Counted from the first letter of the stretch, positions 1 to 9,077 are shown. The stretch: DNA of 64,000 bases from Bythopirellula polymerisocia (GCF_007860015.1 NZ_SJPS01000011.1:1-64000); one strand, 5' to 3'. Notes: a model not told the origin generated them from the letters alone. Numbers and translations: made by a program.

Positions 1-2
1 GG

Positions 3-113
3 AGCGGCATGCGCTGGAGCGAAGCCGGCTCTGACGCCGTCTGCCACCTCCGCGCCCTTTACCTCAGCCAACCCGGCGGCTGGGGCGACTACTGGAAAAA
101 TTACCCAACCTAG
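3..113 (+). CDS. Transposase C-terminus (partial, cut by window edge)
   Basis: An open frame enters from the left edge and ends at TAG 111-113, leaving 36 residues. The tail reads SGMRWSEAG, then LRALYLS, then a Trp-rich end (GWGDYWKNYP). This pattern, a GMRWS motif followed by a short helix with LRAL and an aromatic end, is what I remember of the C-terminus of ISKra4-like transposases; the family assignment is tentative. No terminal inverted repeat can be identified because most of the element lies outside the window. Confidence 0.55.
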   Translation, partial: SGMRWSEAGSDAVCHLRALYLSQPGGWGDYWKNYPT

Positions 114-210
114 CTCCACTACCCACAGTCATGATGCTCACAAATGGACCGCAAAGCCGCGAATCAAGTTGAAAAATGATTGCTTCAAAAGACTGGGGAT
201 TAACGGGGCT

Positions 211-1323
211 TCAGAATTTCAAGCCCACTCGCGTAAACATCGTATCGTCGAGTGAGACGTCCGGAGACGGGCCTGAAAATTCTAGCTGTCTGCCGAAGAC
301 ATAGCCAAATTCGAATGTGCAACTTATCCCGCTAGGAAGATTGCGCTGGTAGCCAACCAAGACACGATAGTCGAGGTACGTGAGCAGGTCCTGCTCCTGA
401 GTAGAAGGCCGTTCGATGGACCAGACTCCGCCGCCGAATTCTCCGCCAAGGAAGACCCAACGTTCGTCTCCAATTTGCCGGTTACTCCCCGGCAGTAACC
501 ACCAAAAGCGTGGCCGTGGGAAGATCAATTCATAGGAGACATCGGGGGTAGGTTCGTAGATAACACCACCAATCGGCAGGACCGTGGCCCCAGCTCGGTT
601 TAGATATGCCACCCCCGCCAGCCATTTGGTAGTGGGACTCGATTCATAGACGACCAGCCCTCTTCCAGTGACGCGGAAGGCATCGGCATCGTCGTCTTCG
701 TAGTCACTGTAGTGCCCGAGTGTGACGGCTGCATCCATCGCCCATGGGCCATCGCCGAACTTGCGCAAGTGGCGAAATTCAATGGATGCATCGTAAAGTG
801 TGTCGGGGAGATCGAAATTGGCGGCTCCGTCGAGATAGTGAACTCCAAATCGAGGAGTGATGAGCAATGGAGTATCTCTTCGCAAGAAAGGAAAACCAAA
901 GACAACTCCCGCTTCCAGATCTCCCCAGCCAAGACTGTCGGCTTCCAACTGGGGCAGGTAGGTGCCGGTGAACAAGAGTTTCTGGAATACTCCGTTACGA
1001 GTTCCTGGGGGGAGCTGTGCTTCGTCAGAATCGATCATTTCAAGATCGGATGCGATGGCTGTTGTCTCACTAGCGAGCCCGGCTAGACGCACTTGCTCGT
1101 CTTTCAGGAGTATCGTTTCCAAGTCGAGAGGAGTCGAGTCGTCGACCCAGTGGTCGAGCAACTGTTCCGGCTGATGCGGAATGCGTTCCGCAATCAGAGT
1201 GCCTCCCCATGCACGTTGCGTCTGGCCTTGAACTGCAGTCACAAGAGTTGCTACGCAGAGAATCGGAGCATGTGCCAAGATTACTAAATGAATTGTCGCG
1301 GACCGTTGGTTGAGCAGCGCCAT
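211..1323 (-). CDS. Secreted outer-membrane beta-barrel-like protein, paralogue of the next gene upstream
   Basis: The 370-residue protein has a hydrophobic N-terminus (HLVILAHAPILCVATLVTAVQG) that fits a signal peptide. From about residue 150 to the end it aligns by eye with the protein encoded 8 bp upstream: shared blocks are TPLL(I/V)TP, FDLP.., a Gly-rich GGE(F/Y)GGG.W..ER segment and a C-terminal barrel strand ending in an aromatic residue (VGLKF here, GGFDF there). Alternating hydrophobic strands and the terminal Phe suggest an outer-membrane barrel. It resembles the planctomycete family I remember as DUF6268, but I could not verify this. The two genes probably form one operon. Function unknown. 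Confidence 0.8.
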   Translation of the reverse strand: MALLNQRSATIHLVILAHAPILCVATLVTAVQGQTQRAWGGTLIAERIPHQPEQLLDHWVDDSTPLDLETILLKDEQVRLAGLASETTAIASDLEMIDSDEAQLPPGTRNGVFQKLLFTGTYLPQLEADSLGWGDLEAGVVFGFPFLRRDTPLLITPRFGVHYLDGAANFDLPDTLYDASIEFRHLRKFGDGPWAMDAAVTLGHYSDYEDDDADAFRVTGRGLVVYESSPTTKWLAGVAYLNRAGATVLPIGGVIYEPTPDVSYELIFPRPRFWWLLPGSNRQIGDERWVFLGGEFGGGVWSIERPSTQEQDLLTYLDYRVLVGYQRNLPSGISCTFEFGYVFGRQLEFSGPSPDVSLDDTMFTRVGLKF

Positions 1324-1331
1324 ACGATCAC

Positions 1332-2603
1332 TCAGAAGTCGAAGCCACCGCGAAACATGAAGGTATTGTCTAGATCTAAGTTCGGAGTGGCAGTTTGCCC
1401 ATAAACGATTTCGCGATCAAACGCGAAGCCTACTTCAATATGCCCACGGATTTGTGTCTGGGTCTCCCATTCGATTCCGGTAAACACTCGGATATCGTTG
1501 TAGTCGACAGTGTCATCACCCTCAATGCGTTCGACGGCCCACCTACCCCCACCATATTCGCCTGCAAGATAGATCCACCATTGACTGGTTCCAACGGTAA
1601 TAGATCGTCGGCGAATCTTCGGGTTGGGAAATACTAGATACATATCCCACAACTCATTAGGTCGCCAGTGAACTCCTCCCGCCGGCAACAGCTTGACCGC
1701 GTTGCGATCCAGATACCAAATTCCGCCCAACATACTGAGCTTAGGAGTTAGAGCGACCTCTCCCAATGCGCGCCCCATGATGCGAATAGCATCATTCCAA
1801 TTATTGAAATCGGTCCAAACGCCAGTGCGTAAGCCCAAATCGGCTGACAAGAATTGGTTGAACTGAGGATGCCAAGCTCCGTCGATATATGCATCGTAAA
1901 CGCGCGGCGGGAGATCAAATCCGTCCAATGAGGGGCCAGACCACCAGTTAAAGGCAAAGCCTGGGGTGACCAGAAGCGGTGTCTCGGGATTGTAGAAAAT
2001 CGGCACGCCAAAAGTTGCGGCGAGCTCTGTGCGATCTATACCAAAACCAGTGACTCCTCCATCCGTGTAGAGATATGTCTGCTCCGCGCTTATCTGCTGC
2101 ATCAAGCGTTGTAATTGGGCTACTGTACCATCGGAGTTGCCGTATGCGTAGGTATTCGAATTCCACTGATTCGGCAAACCATTGGGATAGAGTGAGCCTC
2201 CTTGCTGTGGCACCACGGGAGTGACCGGTGGCGCTAGCTGTGGCGCAATGGGTTGACCTAAGGGAGGTTGGCCAAATTGTTGCGGCTGGGCGAATTGCGG
2301 CGAAACGGTGTAAGGAATATCCGGCGGTGGAGTACCTAGGCTTGGGTTGGCATAGGGATCGAAACTGGATGTTAACGGTGAGGTTGTGGGGGGCAAACTC
2401 GGTGGCGTGTAGCCCGGGGGAGTGACGTCATACGAAGGGACTTGAGATGGGAACTGAACGCGCTGCGCGAATGCCCCACTGGTACCTAATAACCAGGCGG
2501 TAAGGAACAACAGAAGTTGCGGCAAAAGACGAAGCACGAGTATGCCTGGGGCGCGGAGGAGCCAATGAACGAGTTTTCGCGGCCCAATTAGTACTTTTCT
2601 CAA
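1332..2603 (-). CDS. Secreted Pro/Gln-rich outer-membrane beta-barrel-like protein
   Basis: The 423-residue protein has a signal peptide (APGILVLRLLPQLLLFLTAWLLGTSGAFAQ), a Pro/Gln/Tyr-rich linker at about residues 50-145, and a C-terminal region at about 205-423 homologous to the 370-residue protein downstream. The Pro-rich linker is absent from the paralogue. The barrel region ends DNTFMFRGGFDF, as expected of an outer-membrane C-terminal strand. No ATG is available before the signal peptide; the frame opens with TTG at 2603 and no clear Shine-Dalgarno precedes it, so the exact start is uncertain. First gene of a two-gene unit with 8 bp to the next start. Function unknown. Confidence 0.8.
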   Translation of the reverse strand: MRKVLIGPRKLVHWLLRAPGILVLRLLPQLLLFLTAWLLGTSGAFAQRVQFPSQVPSYDVTPPGYTPPSLPPTTSPLTSSFDPYANPSLGTPPPDIPYTVSPQFAQPQQFGQPPLGQPIAPQLAPPVTPVVPQQGGSLYPNGLPNQWNSNTYAYGNSDGTVAQLQRLMQQISAEQTYLYTDGGVTGFGIDRTELAATFGVPIFYNPETPLLVTPGFAFNWWSGPSLDGFDLPPRVYDAYIDGAWHPQFNQFLSADLGLRTGVWTDFNNWNDAIRIMGRALGEVALTPKLSMLGGIWYLDRNAVKLLPAGGVHWRPNELWDMYLVFPNPKIRRRSITVGTSQWWIYLAGEYGGGRWAVERIEGDDTVDYNDIRVFTGIEWETQTQIRGHIEVGFAFDREIVYGQTATPNLDLDNTFMFRGGFDF

Positions 2604-2700
2604 CCAATGGAGTCAACGGCGGTTAGTTCCGCTGGCAACCCACTCTCCCCTGCTGCTTGCGATAGCAGTGGCCGCAAGCTACCAGATGTGCCAACACCGG

Positions 2701-3888
2701 CTATTCACTTTTTTCTACGTGCATCTTACCGGGAACGCCTTGGTGGGGGGCGTCCGTCCGAATGCGACGCTGGGAGGTGCCTCGTTTGATCCGGCGCTGT
2801 GCCCGGCTTTTCAGAGCAACTAAACAGAATTCTTGGCGATTGAATGCCAAATGGCGAGTTCTAACGTCGCGGTACCCCCAGCTTCGAACTCGTTTGACTA
2901 GATCGCCAATTTGTGAGGCCATCGACCAGTCTGCTAGCTTGAGAGTGAGGACTAGGCCGCGAATCGACGGCGTCTTGTTCAATACCACATCTTCCACGGC
3001 CTCAAGCGTGTATCCAGGAGCAACGTTCATATCTGCCGTGAGCCACTTGGCACGTTGAAAATCCCGCTTGGGTACGTCCAGGCTTCGTCGACGTACATGC
3101 AAGAAACTTGGATGCTCAGCAACCAATGGATCCACCTCGGCCGGATCGATTCCTACCACAAACAATCCCTTTTCAAGCAGTGCTTGCGCCGCTCCGCCGG
3201 GAGAACAACCCAACTCCACACAAATATCCCCCCGGACAAAAGGCAACGCAGACCACTCAAGTGCCTCGGTCATTTTCAAGTAAGCGCGGCTTACGGCGTC
3301 TTCGGGTTGCTGGATTGGAGGAACGCCACCGATCCAACATGCCGTGCGGCGACTGGCAAGATGACAACCGAGCCACCACTCACACGGCTCCACAACCACG
3401 GCATCAAGAATCCAGGTGTTTGGCTGGCTGGCTCCCTGCTGGCCGAAATGGTGGGACCGCAAAGATTCTACTGGAGTACAAGCAGTCAAGGCGGCATCCA
3501 CTTCCGCCGCCAGAGCAGTGGGCCCTGGTTCAAATCCTTCTTCTCCTGGCATGACTCGATCACGCTCCCAGACATGGAGGTCGCTGGGCTTGATAGCGGT
3601 GAGCGCCTCGACCATCGCCGGCAATTGCCAACTCTTGAAAGCAAGATCACTTGCCTGAGCACCAGAAACCTTGCCTAGCGAAAAACCCCACGTCCGCGCA
3701 AAAGTACTGCGGAGTTGAAATCCCTGTGGATTCTCGCATCGTTGGTCGAATTTGAATGTCACAAAGCCCGGGCGGGAATACGATGGCCTAAGGTCTAGTT
3801 TTTGAGCGGCGATCTCGTGCTTCAGCGCAGCTTCAGCCCCAGTCTGACAAACTGTGAATAAGAACTGTGGGTGCCAGGTGGTGGACAT
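2701..3888 (-). CDS. rlmM: RlmM-like 23S rRNA 2'-O-methyltransferase (FtsJ fold)
   Basis: The family methylates the 2'-OH of C2498 of 23S rRNA using S-adenosylmethionine. The N-terminal half (residues 1 to about 190) resembles the RlmM RNA-binding part, beginning with a FTVCQTGAEAALKHEI segment. The C-terminal half is an FtsJ/RrmJ Rossmann domain: a SAM-binding motif CVELGCSPGGA, then VVGIDPAEVD, then DMNVAP. The K-D-K-E tetrad is traceable as K in AYLKMTEAL, D in ADMNVAP, K in LTLKLADW and E in NRQEFCLV. Length 395 is slightly above the roughly 366 of the E. coli enzyme, with a basic C-terminal tail. Monocistronic. Whether the target is exactly C2498 is inference. Confidence 0.8.
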   Translation of the reverse strand: MSTTWHPQFLFTVCQTGAEAALKHEIAAQKLDLRPSYSRPGFVTFKFDQRCENPQGFQLRSTFARTWGFSLGKVSGAQASDLAFKSWQLPAMVEALTAIKPSDLHVWERDRVMPGEEGFEPGPTALAAEVDAALTACTPVESLRSHHFGQQGASQPNTWILDAVVVEPCEWWLGCHLASRRTACWIGGVPPIQQPEDAVSRAYLKMTEALEWSALPFVRGDICVELGCSPGGAAQALLEKGLFVVGIDPAEVDPLVAEHPSFLHVRRRSLDVPKRDFQRAKWLTADMNVAPGYTLEAVEDVVLNKTPSIRGLVLTLKLADWSMASQIGDLVKRVRSWGYRDVRTRHLAFNRQEFCLVALKSRAQRRIKRGTSQRRIRTDAPHQGVPGKMHVEKSE

Positions 3889-4065
3889 GAGAAAATGCTG
3901 CTTCTTGATATAGCCACAATTATCTTGGGGCTAAGTAATATGTATTGGATGTGGCAGCACACCGAGTTCGGCTAATCCCCTGTCACAATTGCCTCAATGG
4001 CCAATTCTAGTATAGTCAATTCTTGGAGTGACCATAACTGCCCGATTTCCAAGGAATCTATCTCG

Positions 4066-4458
4066 ATGTCTACTGCAGCCCCGCAACTCATTCCTGCCGC
4101 GATTTCCGCGAGGAAGAACGCTTATGCCCCTTATTCCAAGTTCCTGGTGGGCGCGGCGGTGATTACTGAGGATGGAACTATATTTACAGGCACTAACGTC
4201 GAAAACGCCTCGTACGGTCTCACAATCTGTGCCGAGCGTATTGCAGCCGGTGCGGCGGTCGCAGCGGGGCATCGCAAAATAATGGCCGTTGCCGTCGCCA
4301 CTACGGGTGCAGCGTCACCATGCGGTGCTTGTCGGCAGTTTTTGGCGGAATTTGGCGGAGCGATGCTAGTGTATTTGGTCGATGCAGATAAGCCCGATCG
4401 AATCGTTGAGACTTCGCTTGACAAATTACTACCCGCGCAGTTTGACCTCAAAATTTGA
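4066..4458 (+). CDS. cdd: Cytidine deaminase
   Basis: Hydrolytic deamination of cytidine and deoxycytidine to uridine and deoxyuridine in pyrimidine salvage. From the ATG at 4066 the protein has 130 residues, the usual length of the small tetrameric enzymes. The zinc site is intact: CAE (Cys55, Glu57) and PCGACRQ (Cys86, Cys89). The substrate-binding segment AYAPYSKFLVGAA and the NVENASYG block are also present. The frame extends 23 codons upstream, but that extension lacks family similarity and an AAGGA lies about 11 nt before 4066, so I take the internal start. It converges on hpt; upp and nupC lie a little farther on, making a salvage cluster. Confidence 0.93.
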   Translation: MSTAAPQLIPAAISARKNAYAPYSKFLVGAAVITEDGTIFTGTNVENASYGLTICAERIAAGAAVAAGHRKIMAVAVATTGAASPCGACRQFLAEFGGAMLVYLVDADKPDRIVETSLDKLLPAQFDLKI

Positions 4459-4483
4459 AAACCAGCCCTTGGCTCTCTAAACC

Positions 4484-5047
4484 TTACGTCTTGATCACGT
4501 GGGTTTCTTGTTTCATTTGATCGTGATCGTCGAGGTCTTCCTGTTCTAGGGCAGCAAGGTAGGGCAGATTGCGGTACATATCTTCGTAGTCAAGTCCATA
4601 GCCGACGACGAACTCATCGGGGATGTTGAACGCGGTGAAATCGGGTTCGTAGTCGGTTTCCTGCCGCCCCTTCTTCCGTAGCAACACTGCAGACTTGACC
4701 GATTTGGGTCCGAATTCGTGCAATTTCTCGACCACGTTTTCAAGGGTATGGCCCGTGTCAAAAATATCGTCCACAAGTAGAACGTCGCGGCCGGTGATGT
4801 CGAGCATCAACTCGGAGTTGATGATCAAGTCACCTCTTTCAGTGGTGGCCCCGCGATAGCTGGATGCCTGGATTACGCCGACACGCATGGGCTGCTCAAT
4901 CTGGCGGATCAAATCGGCCAGCAAGACTACGCTTCCAGTAAGCACACCCACAATCGTGAGTTGTCGGCCTTGATAAACCTTTTCGATTTCGGCGGCCATA
5001 TCTGCGACGCCGCGATGCAAGGTTCCTTTGTCAAAGAGAATTTTCAT
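4484..5047 (-). CDS. hpt: Hypoxanthine phosphoribosyltransferase
   Basis: Converts hypoxanthine (usually guanine as well) and PRPP to the nucleoside monophosphate. The PRPP-binding loop VLLVDDIFDTGHTL is present, as are GVLTGSVVLLADL near the N-terminus and the purine-binding end VVGYGLDYEDMYRNLPY. I place the start at the ATG at 5047 (187 residues): an AAGGA sits 9 nt upstream of it, whereas the in-frame TTG three codons earlier directly abuts that AAGGA. The gene is last in a minus-strand series upp, nupC, hpt (94 bp behind nupC) and converges with cdd. Confidence 0.93.
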   Translation of the reverse strand: MKILFDKGTLHRGVADMAAEIEKVYQGRQLTIVGVLTGSVVLLADLIRQIEQPMRVGVIQASSYRGATTERGDLIINSELMLDITGRDVLLVDDIFDTGHTLENVVEKLHEFGPKSVKSAVLLRKKGRQETDYEPDFTAFNIPDEFVVGYGLDYEDMYRNLPYLAALEQEDLDDHDQMKQETHVIKT

Positions 5048-5141
5048 GGCCGCCAATCCTTGTGATTACATGTCAGAATTATTTAGAGGAATAAACCAGC
5101 TTCACTAAATACGCCAATCGTTGCGAATTATTTCAAACTAG

Positions 5142-6377
5142 TCAAATCAACTGTCCTGCGATACAAGCCGTCATGAATCCGGCCAGGGTGCCTCCTAGCA
5201 TGGCACGAAGTCCGAGCCTAGCCAAGTCTGAACGGCGATCGGGTGCAATGCCTCCGATCCCTCCTAGCTGGATGCCTATAGAGCTAAAGTTTGCAAAACC
5301 GCAGAGAGCATAAGTGAGAATTGCTCGGGATCGCTCGCTAATTTGGACTGGGCTATCGGGCAATCCCCATTCCGACAAACGTCCGTAAGCGACGAATTCG
5401 TTGGTGGCCATTTTGAGTCCCATCAATTCGGCAGCCCTGCCGCGATCTCCAGGGTCGATTCCGATGAGCCAAGCGAGGGGATAAAACAGATAGCTCAGTC
5501 CTGCTTCTAGGGACCAAATAGGACTACCATCTTCGCCGACATAGCCGAACAAACCGCCTGCCCAACCGAGAATAGTATTTAACACGGCAATCAACGCGAG
5601 AAACACGATCAACATGGCTCCTACATTGAGGGCCAGTTGCAAACCACCTACCGTACCTACGGCTACCGATTCCAAGACGTTGGTACTCTCGTCTTCGATA
5701 TCAATATTGACGCTACCCAAAGTTTTTGGCGAATCCACTTCGGGTTGCATAACTTTTGCGAGAACTAAGGCGCCTGGTGCCGAAATCACGGATGCCGACA
5801 GCAGGTGACCGGCATCGATACCCATCGATGCAAGTGCACCTAGTACACCACCAGCCATCGTAGCGAACCCGCAAACCATGACGGCGTTTAATTCCGAGAT
5901 GGTCATCGAGCTTATGTATGGTCGAATTACTAGCGGAGCCTCGGTTTGTCCAACGAATACGTTGGCAGCCGCAGAGAGGGTTTCAGCGCCAGAAGTACCG
6001 AGAGTCTTCTGCATTACTATGGCCATCATCCCGACTACTTTTTGCATGACGCCATAGTAGTAGAATATCGACATGAACGCAGAGAAAAAGATGATTGTCG
6101 GCAGTACTTTAAAGGCAAAAAAGTGCTCAGCAAATCCCTCTCCAAATACGAAGCTTGTGCCCGCATCGACGCATCCCAGTAGCCCCACAAAAGCATCGTC
6201 GACCCTATCGAACACCCATTCCCCTTGGCTGGTACGGAGAATCAATACTGCAAACACAAATTGCAGGCAGAGCCCCGCCAGTACGGTGCGCCAAGGAAAA
6301 CGGTTCTTGTGAGAACTCATCAACCACGCCAAGCCGATAATCACCACGATTCCCAGCAAGCTGACATAGTTGTGCAT
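5142..6377 (-). CDS. Concentrative nucleoside transporter (NupC/CNT family)
   Basis: Inner-membrane symporter importing nucleosides by proton or sodium coupling. The 411-residue length and repeated hydrophobic helices fit bacterial CNTs. Family signatures are visible: GQTEAPLVIRPYI in the first substrate-binding re-entrant region, MAGGVLGALASMGI, and the C-terminal NFSSIGIQLGGIGG segment equivalent to the second binding half. It lies between upp (55 bp upstream) and hpt (94 bp downstream) on the same strand, so import is encoded next to the enzymes that use the cargo. Purine versus pyrimidine preference cannot be read from sequence here. Confidence 0.9.
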   Translation of the reverse strand: MHNYVSLLGIVVIIGLAWLMSSHKNRFPWRTVLAGLCLQFVFAVLILRTSQGEWVFDRVDDAFVGLLGCVDAGTSFVFGEGFAEHFFAFKVLPTIIFFSAFMSIFYYYGVMQKVVGMMAIVMQKTLGTSGAETLSAAANVFVGQTEAPLVIRPYISSMTISELNAVMVCGFATMAGGVLGALASMGIDAGHLLSASVISAPGALVLAKVMQPEVDSPKTLGSVNIDIEDESTNVLESVAVGTVGGLQLALNVGAMLIVFLALIAVLNTILGWAGGLFGYVGEDGSPIWSLEAGLSYLFYPLAWLIGIDPGDRGRAAELMGLKMATNEFVAYGRLSEWGLPDSPVQISERSRAILTYALCGFANFSSIGIQLGGIGGIAPDRRSDLARLGLRAMLGGTLAGFMTACIAGQLI

Positions 6378-6432
6378 GTGTTATGCTCGAATTGATAGGG
6401 GGGGAATGGTATACGAGATCAAAACAATTAGT

Positions 6433-7134
6433 TCACGAATGATCCACAGTATTAAAGATACGATCGCCAGCATCCCCCAAGCCAGGTACAATAAACTTGC
6501 GATCGTTGAGAGTTGGATCAACTTGAGCCACATAAATCTGAGCTTCCGGGAATTGCGACGCCACGGCATCGACTCCCTCTTGTGAAGCAATAAGTGAAAC
6601 GACCTTAGCTTGTTTCACGCCCCATTCGCGAAGGGTCATCAAAGCCGCCATCGCCGAACCACCCGTGGCTAGCATGGGATCAAGAATAATGGCGACATCA
6701 ACAGGATTTTGGGGAGGAAGTTTGTCGTAGTAGCGAATCGGTTGGGCCGTCTCTTCGTCACGATAGAGTCCTAAGTGCCAGACCTCAGCCATCGGCAAGA
6801 GATCTAGAACCGGATCGATCATTCCTAACCCAGCTCGCAAGATGGGGACAAGGCCGACCCGTTGCGAAAGCGCGACTCCAGAGGTTTCAGTCAAAGGAGT
6901 CTCGACGACCGTATCTAAGACCTTAAGATCTTTTGTAGCTTCGTAGACCATCAGCGTCGCCAACCGCTTGACCGAGGCACGAAATAAAGACGGCTGAGTG
7001 GTCTTATCTCGCAATTTCGTCAAATGCACCTGGATCAGGGGGTGATTGATGACGGTCACCCCACCAAGTTGGTTGGAAATAGAGGAAGGGGATGCGAGTC
7101 GGTCTTTCTTCTTTTCCACGGTCGTGCCAGGCAT
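6433..7134 (-). CDS. upp: Uracil phosphoribosyltransferase
   Basis: Converts uracil and PRPP to UMP. The PRPP loop DPMLATGGSAMAAL and the C-terminal uracil-binding VPGLGDAGDRIFNT are typical of Upp. The N-terminal blocks HPLIQVHLTKLRDK and VGLVPILRAGLGM are also present. The protein has 233 residues against about 209 in most bacteria, the excess being a 22-residue polar N-terminal extension. A GGAG 8 nt before the ATG supports the longer start. First gene of the probable operon upp-nupC-hpt. Confidence 0.93.
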   Translation of the reverse strand: MPGTTVEKKKDRLASPSSISNQLGGVTVINHPLIQVHLTKLRDKTTQPSLFRASVKRLATLMVYEATKDLKVLDTVVETPLTETSGVALSQRVGLVPILRAGLGMIDPVLDLLPMAEVWHLGLYRDEETAQPIRYYDKLPPQNPVDVAIILDPMLATGGSAMAALMTLREWGVKQAKVVSLIASQEGVDAVASQFPEAQIYVAQVDPTLNDRKFIVPGLGDAGDRIFNTVDHS

Positions 7135-7339
7135 TTTGGGGACTCCAAGAGACTAGGGGCATCCTGCATCAAATCACGCTCAATTCTGCTGAAGAAACAG
7201 CGTGCCACTCCATTCTAATCAAGCTAGCACCGACTGAGAAGCAGAGTCGCAGTTGAAGTGACAGAAAACAGGCAAAATCAGCTTTGATGAAAGACCGCAG
7301 GCCATGCCTAAACCGCAAGGGTTCACAAACCGCAATTGC

Positions 7340-8188
7340 TCAGCCACTGATTCGGCAATGCTTGAGCATTTCAGCGGGAGTGCAGATGTAGCTGACGAGG
7401 AATGGCCCGAACTCGGCATAGCGGGCGCTTGCTTCATCAAAACGCATCCGATAGACGATTTCTTTTAGAAATTCAGGATTGGCGGCCCACAATGTGACCC
7501 CCCACTCCCAATCGTCAAACCCCAAGGCGACAGTGATAAGTTGACTGACCTTGCCGGCAAAGGCCATCCCGCTGCGAGCATGTTCGCTCATCAGAGCATT
7601 GCGCTCATCCTTGGAAAGCATGAACCAGTTTTCGCCTACCTTGCGTTTTTTGTTCATCGGGTAGAAACAAGTGTTCGGCCAAGTAGGAAAGTCGGGCGTA
7701 AGCCTCTGGCGATTCATGCCGACGAGTCGATCGGCGTAGCCCTTGACCTTGGCCGAGTATGTGGGGCTATCGGCTGTTTCGCCTTCGGCGATCAGGCGTT
7801 CCCCAAACTGCTCGACTGTCGGCACATACTCACTGATCTCGGTCGCCGAAACGAAAGAATAACCGGGAACTAAGGCGTGCCCTAGAGGTGAAGCAAGCAG
7901 TCGCTGATTGACGCGCTCGACCTTGAGCGGATCAGGATCCATCAACATGAGACCGAAGTCTGCCTTGTGGCCGCTCACAACGGACGTCTGCATTCGCAAA
8001 GGTGCATCGGTCTCCTCAGGATCCAGCAGTGCAGTCACTGCGTCGATTCCGGCGGAAATTTCCGTTGGCTGCATCCGAGCGAGCGCGGTCCGATTCCACG
8101 AGTAGTAGAGATGGCTGCAATGCCATCCTCCGGCGGCCGGAGAAAGGGAAATCTCGGAAGGGGGGGAAGCTACGTGCGGTCGGCTCAT
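7340..8188 (-). CDS. hemQ: Coproheme decarboxylase HemQ/ChdC (chlorite dismutase family)
   Basis: Last step of the coproporphyrin-dependent haem pathway: oxidative decarboxylation of coproheme to protohaem. In this 282-residue protein the region after a short N-terminal extension matches the dimeric alpha/beta-barrel fold. The catalytic tyrosine candidate is Tyr176 in the YPMNKKR motif, and the proximal haem ligand candidate is His203 in SEHARSGMAFAGKV, followed by the hallmark DDWEWGVTLW. These agree with HemQ rather than with true chlorite dismutases, which carry a distal Arg in place of the usual HemQ residue. It stands alone, with no other haem gene adjacent; hemL lies 13 kb away. Confidence 0.9.
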   Translation of the reverse strand: MSRPHVASPPSEISLSPAAGGWHCSHLYYSWNRTALARMQPTEISAGIDAVTALLDPEETDAPLRMQTSVVSGHKADFGLMLMDPDPLKVERVNQRLLASPLGHALVPGYSFVSATEISEYVPTVEQFGERLIAEGETADSPTYSAKVKGYADRLVGMNRQRLTPDFPTWPNTCFYPMNKKRKVGENWFMLSKDERNALMSEHARSGMAFAGKVSQLITVALGFDDWEWGVTLWAANPEFLKEIVYRMRFDEASARYAEFGPFLVSYICTPAEMLKHCRISG

Positions 8189-8289
8189 GATTTTGGCTTA
8201 GAAGTCGAAACAGGTGGAGCAAGTGAGCAAAGTCGGTCCGCATCGTAACAAATCTCCTAGCAGGGTGGTAAGGGGTTAAAGAAACATGG

Positions 8290-8556
8290 CTAATGATCTT
8301 CCTTGAGGGCCTGTTGGGCGTCTTTCCATTTAGCGAGATACACACCTCGAACCTCTGAATTGAGTTCGTTGGCAAAATCCAAGGGTGACAATAAGACTTG
8401 ATTGAACGAATGTGCGTCAGTAAAGAGACCAGTTCGGTCAGACGCATTCCCAAGTAATAGTTTCAAATCAACCAAACTGGGATTTTCTAAGATGTTGGCT
8501 CCCTCCATCAGGGCCAAATTTAGATCACCGATGAATTTGCTTTGGCAGATCGGCAT
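8290..8556 (-). CDS. Small protein of unknown function at the end of the spoVR operon
   Basis: This is an 88-residue protein with no signal peptide or membrane segment and no family I recognise. It is soluble-looking, with predicted helices (GDLNLALMEGANIL, LDFANELNSEVRGVYLAKWKDAQQAL) and a central LKLLLGN. It begins 32 bp after the stop of the 162-residue gene on the same strand, which fits operon membership. The ribosome site is weak (CGGAG about 20 nt upstream). It may be a further member of the prkA-yeaH-spoVR group or an independent small gene. Confidence 0.6.
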   Translation of the reverse strand: MPICQSKFIGDLNLALMEGANILENPSLVDLKLLLGNASDRTGLFTDAHSFNQVLLSPLDFANELNSEVRGVYLAKWKDAQQALKEDH

Positions 8557-8588
8557 ATTTTCTATTCTAATTCGGCTCCGTACTATGG

Positions 8589-9077
8589 CTAGCTAGGTAA
8601 CACTTCATCGACGGCAATGCTGAAATCCTCGACCAGCCGAGATAGAACTTCATGCGTCAAAGTAGCAGGGACGGGAAGGCGGGAATTGGCAGGCTGCTTT
8701 TCGTAGCGGGTAAGCGAGACGCTACCCCCTTGCCGCAGTGTCAGTTCATAATACTTCAAACCATTGTCATCCTTGTGGGGTGGATTACTCCGCATCTGAA
8801 CGACGCAGCCCGTTGAATCAATCTCGATTGGCGAAATAGGCTCGAGAAGGTACGTGACCCGCCCGCAGAGTGACTTGCTGGCAGTTTCAAGTTTAGCAAT
8901 ATCGGCTGTCGCCAGCTCGCCCGTTTCGAGGACGAGGTCCGAGATAGCCGCCCCAAGGGGATCGCACTGTAACACTTTACATCTTATGGTCCGCAGACCG
9001 TCACTGACGGAGACCTGATGGTTAGTCTGGCCCACGAGAGATTTCAGTTCCTGGACAAAATCATCGCGGAGTTTCAA
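8589..9077 (-). CDS. Uncharacterised protein translationally coupled to spoVR
   Basis: The 162-residue protein is cytoplasmic-looking and has no recognised domain. The N-terminal part is beta-rich (VSVSDGLRTIRCKVLQCDPLGAAISDLVL), resembling a small RNA- or ligand-binding barrel, but this is only an impression. The middle part contains CGRVTYLLEPISPIEID and KYYELTLRQGGSVSLTRYEKQ, and the last third is helical. Its ATG overlaps the spoVR stop in an ATGA arrangement, indicating translational coupling and co-regulation with the stress operon. I cannot assign a function. Confidence 0.8.
   Translation of the reverse strand: MKLRDDFVQELKSLVGQTNHQVSVSDGLRTIRCKVLQCDPLGAAISDLVLETGELATADIAKLETASKSLCGRVTYLLEPISPIEIDSTGCVVQMRSNPPHKDDNGLKYYELTLRQGGSVSLTRYEKQPANSRLPVPATLTHEVLSRLVEDFSIAVDEVLPS

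Noticed and set aside
3055..3678. Plus-strand open frame of 207 codons inside the RlmM-like gene
   Set aside because: It lies wholly antisense to a well-supported methyltransferase gene; its composition is Cys/His/Ser-rich and shows no motif. It is a mirror of the real coding strand.
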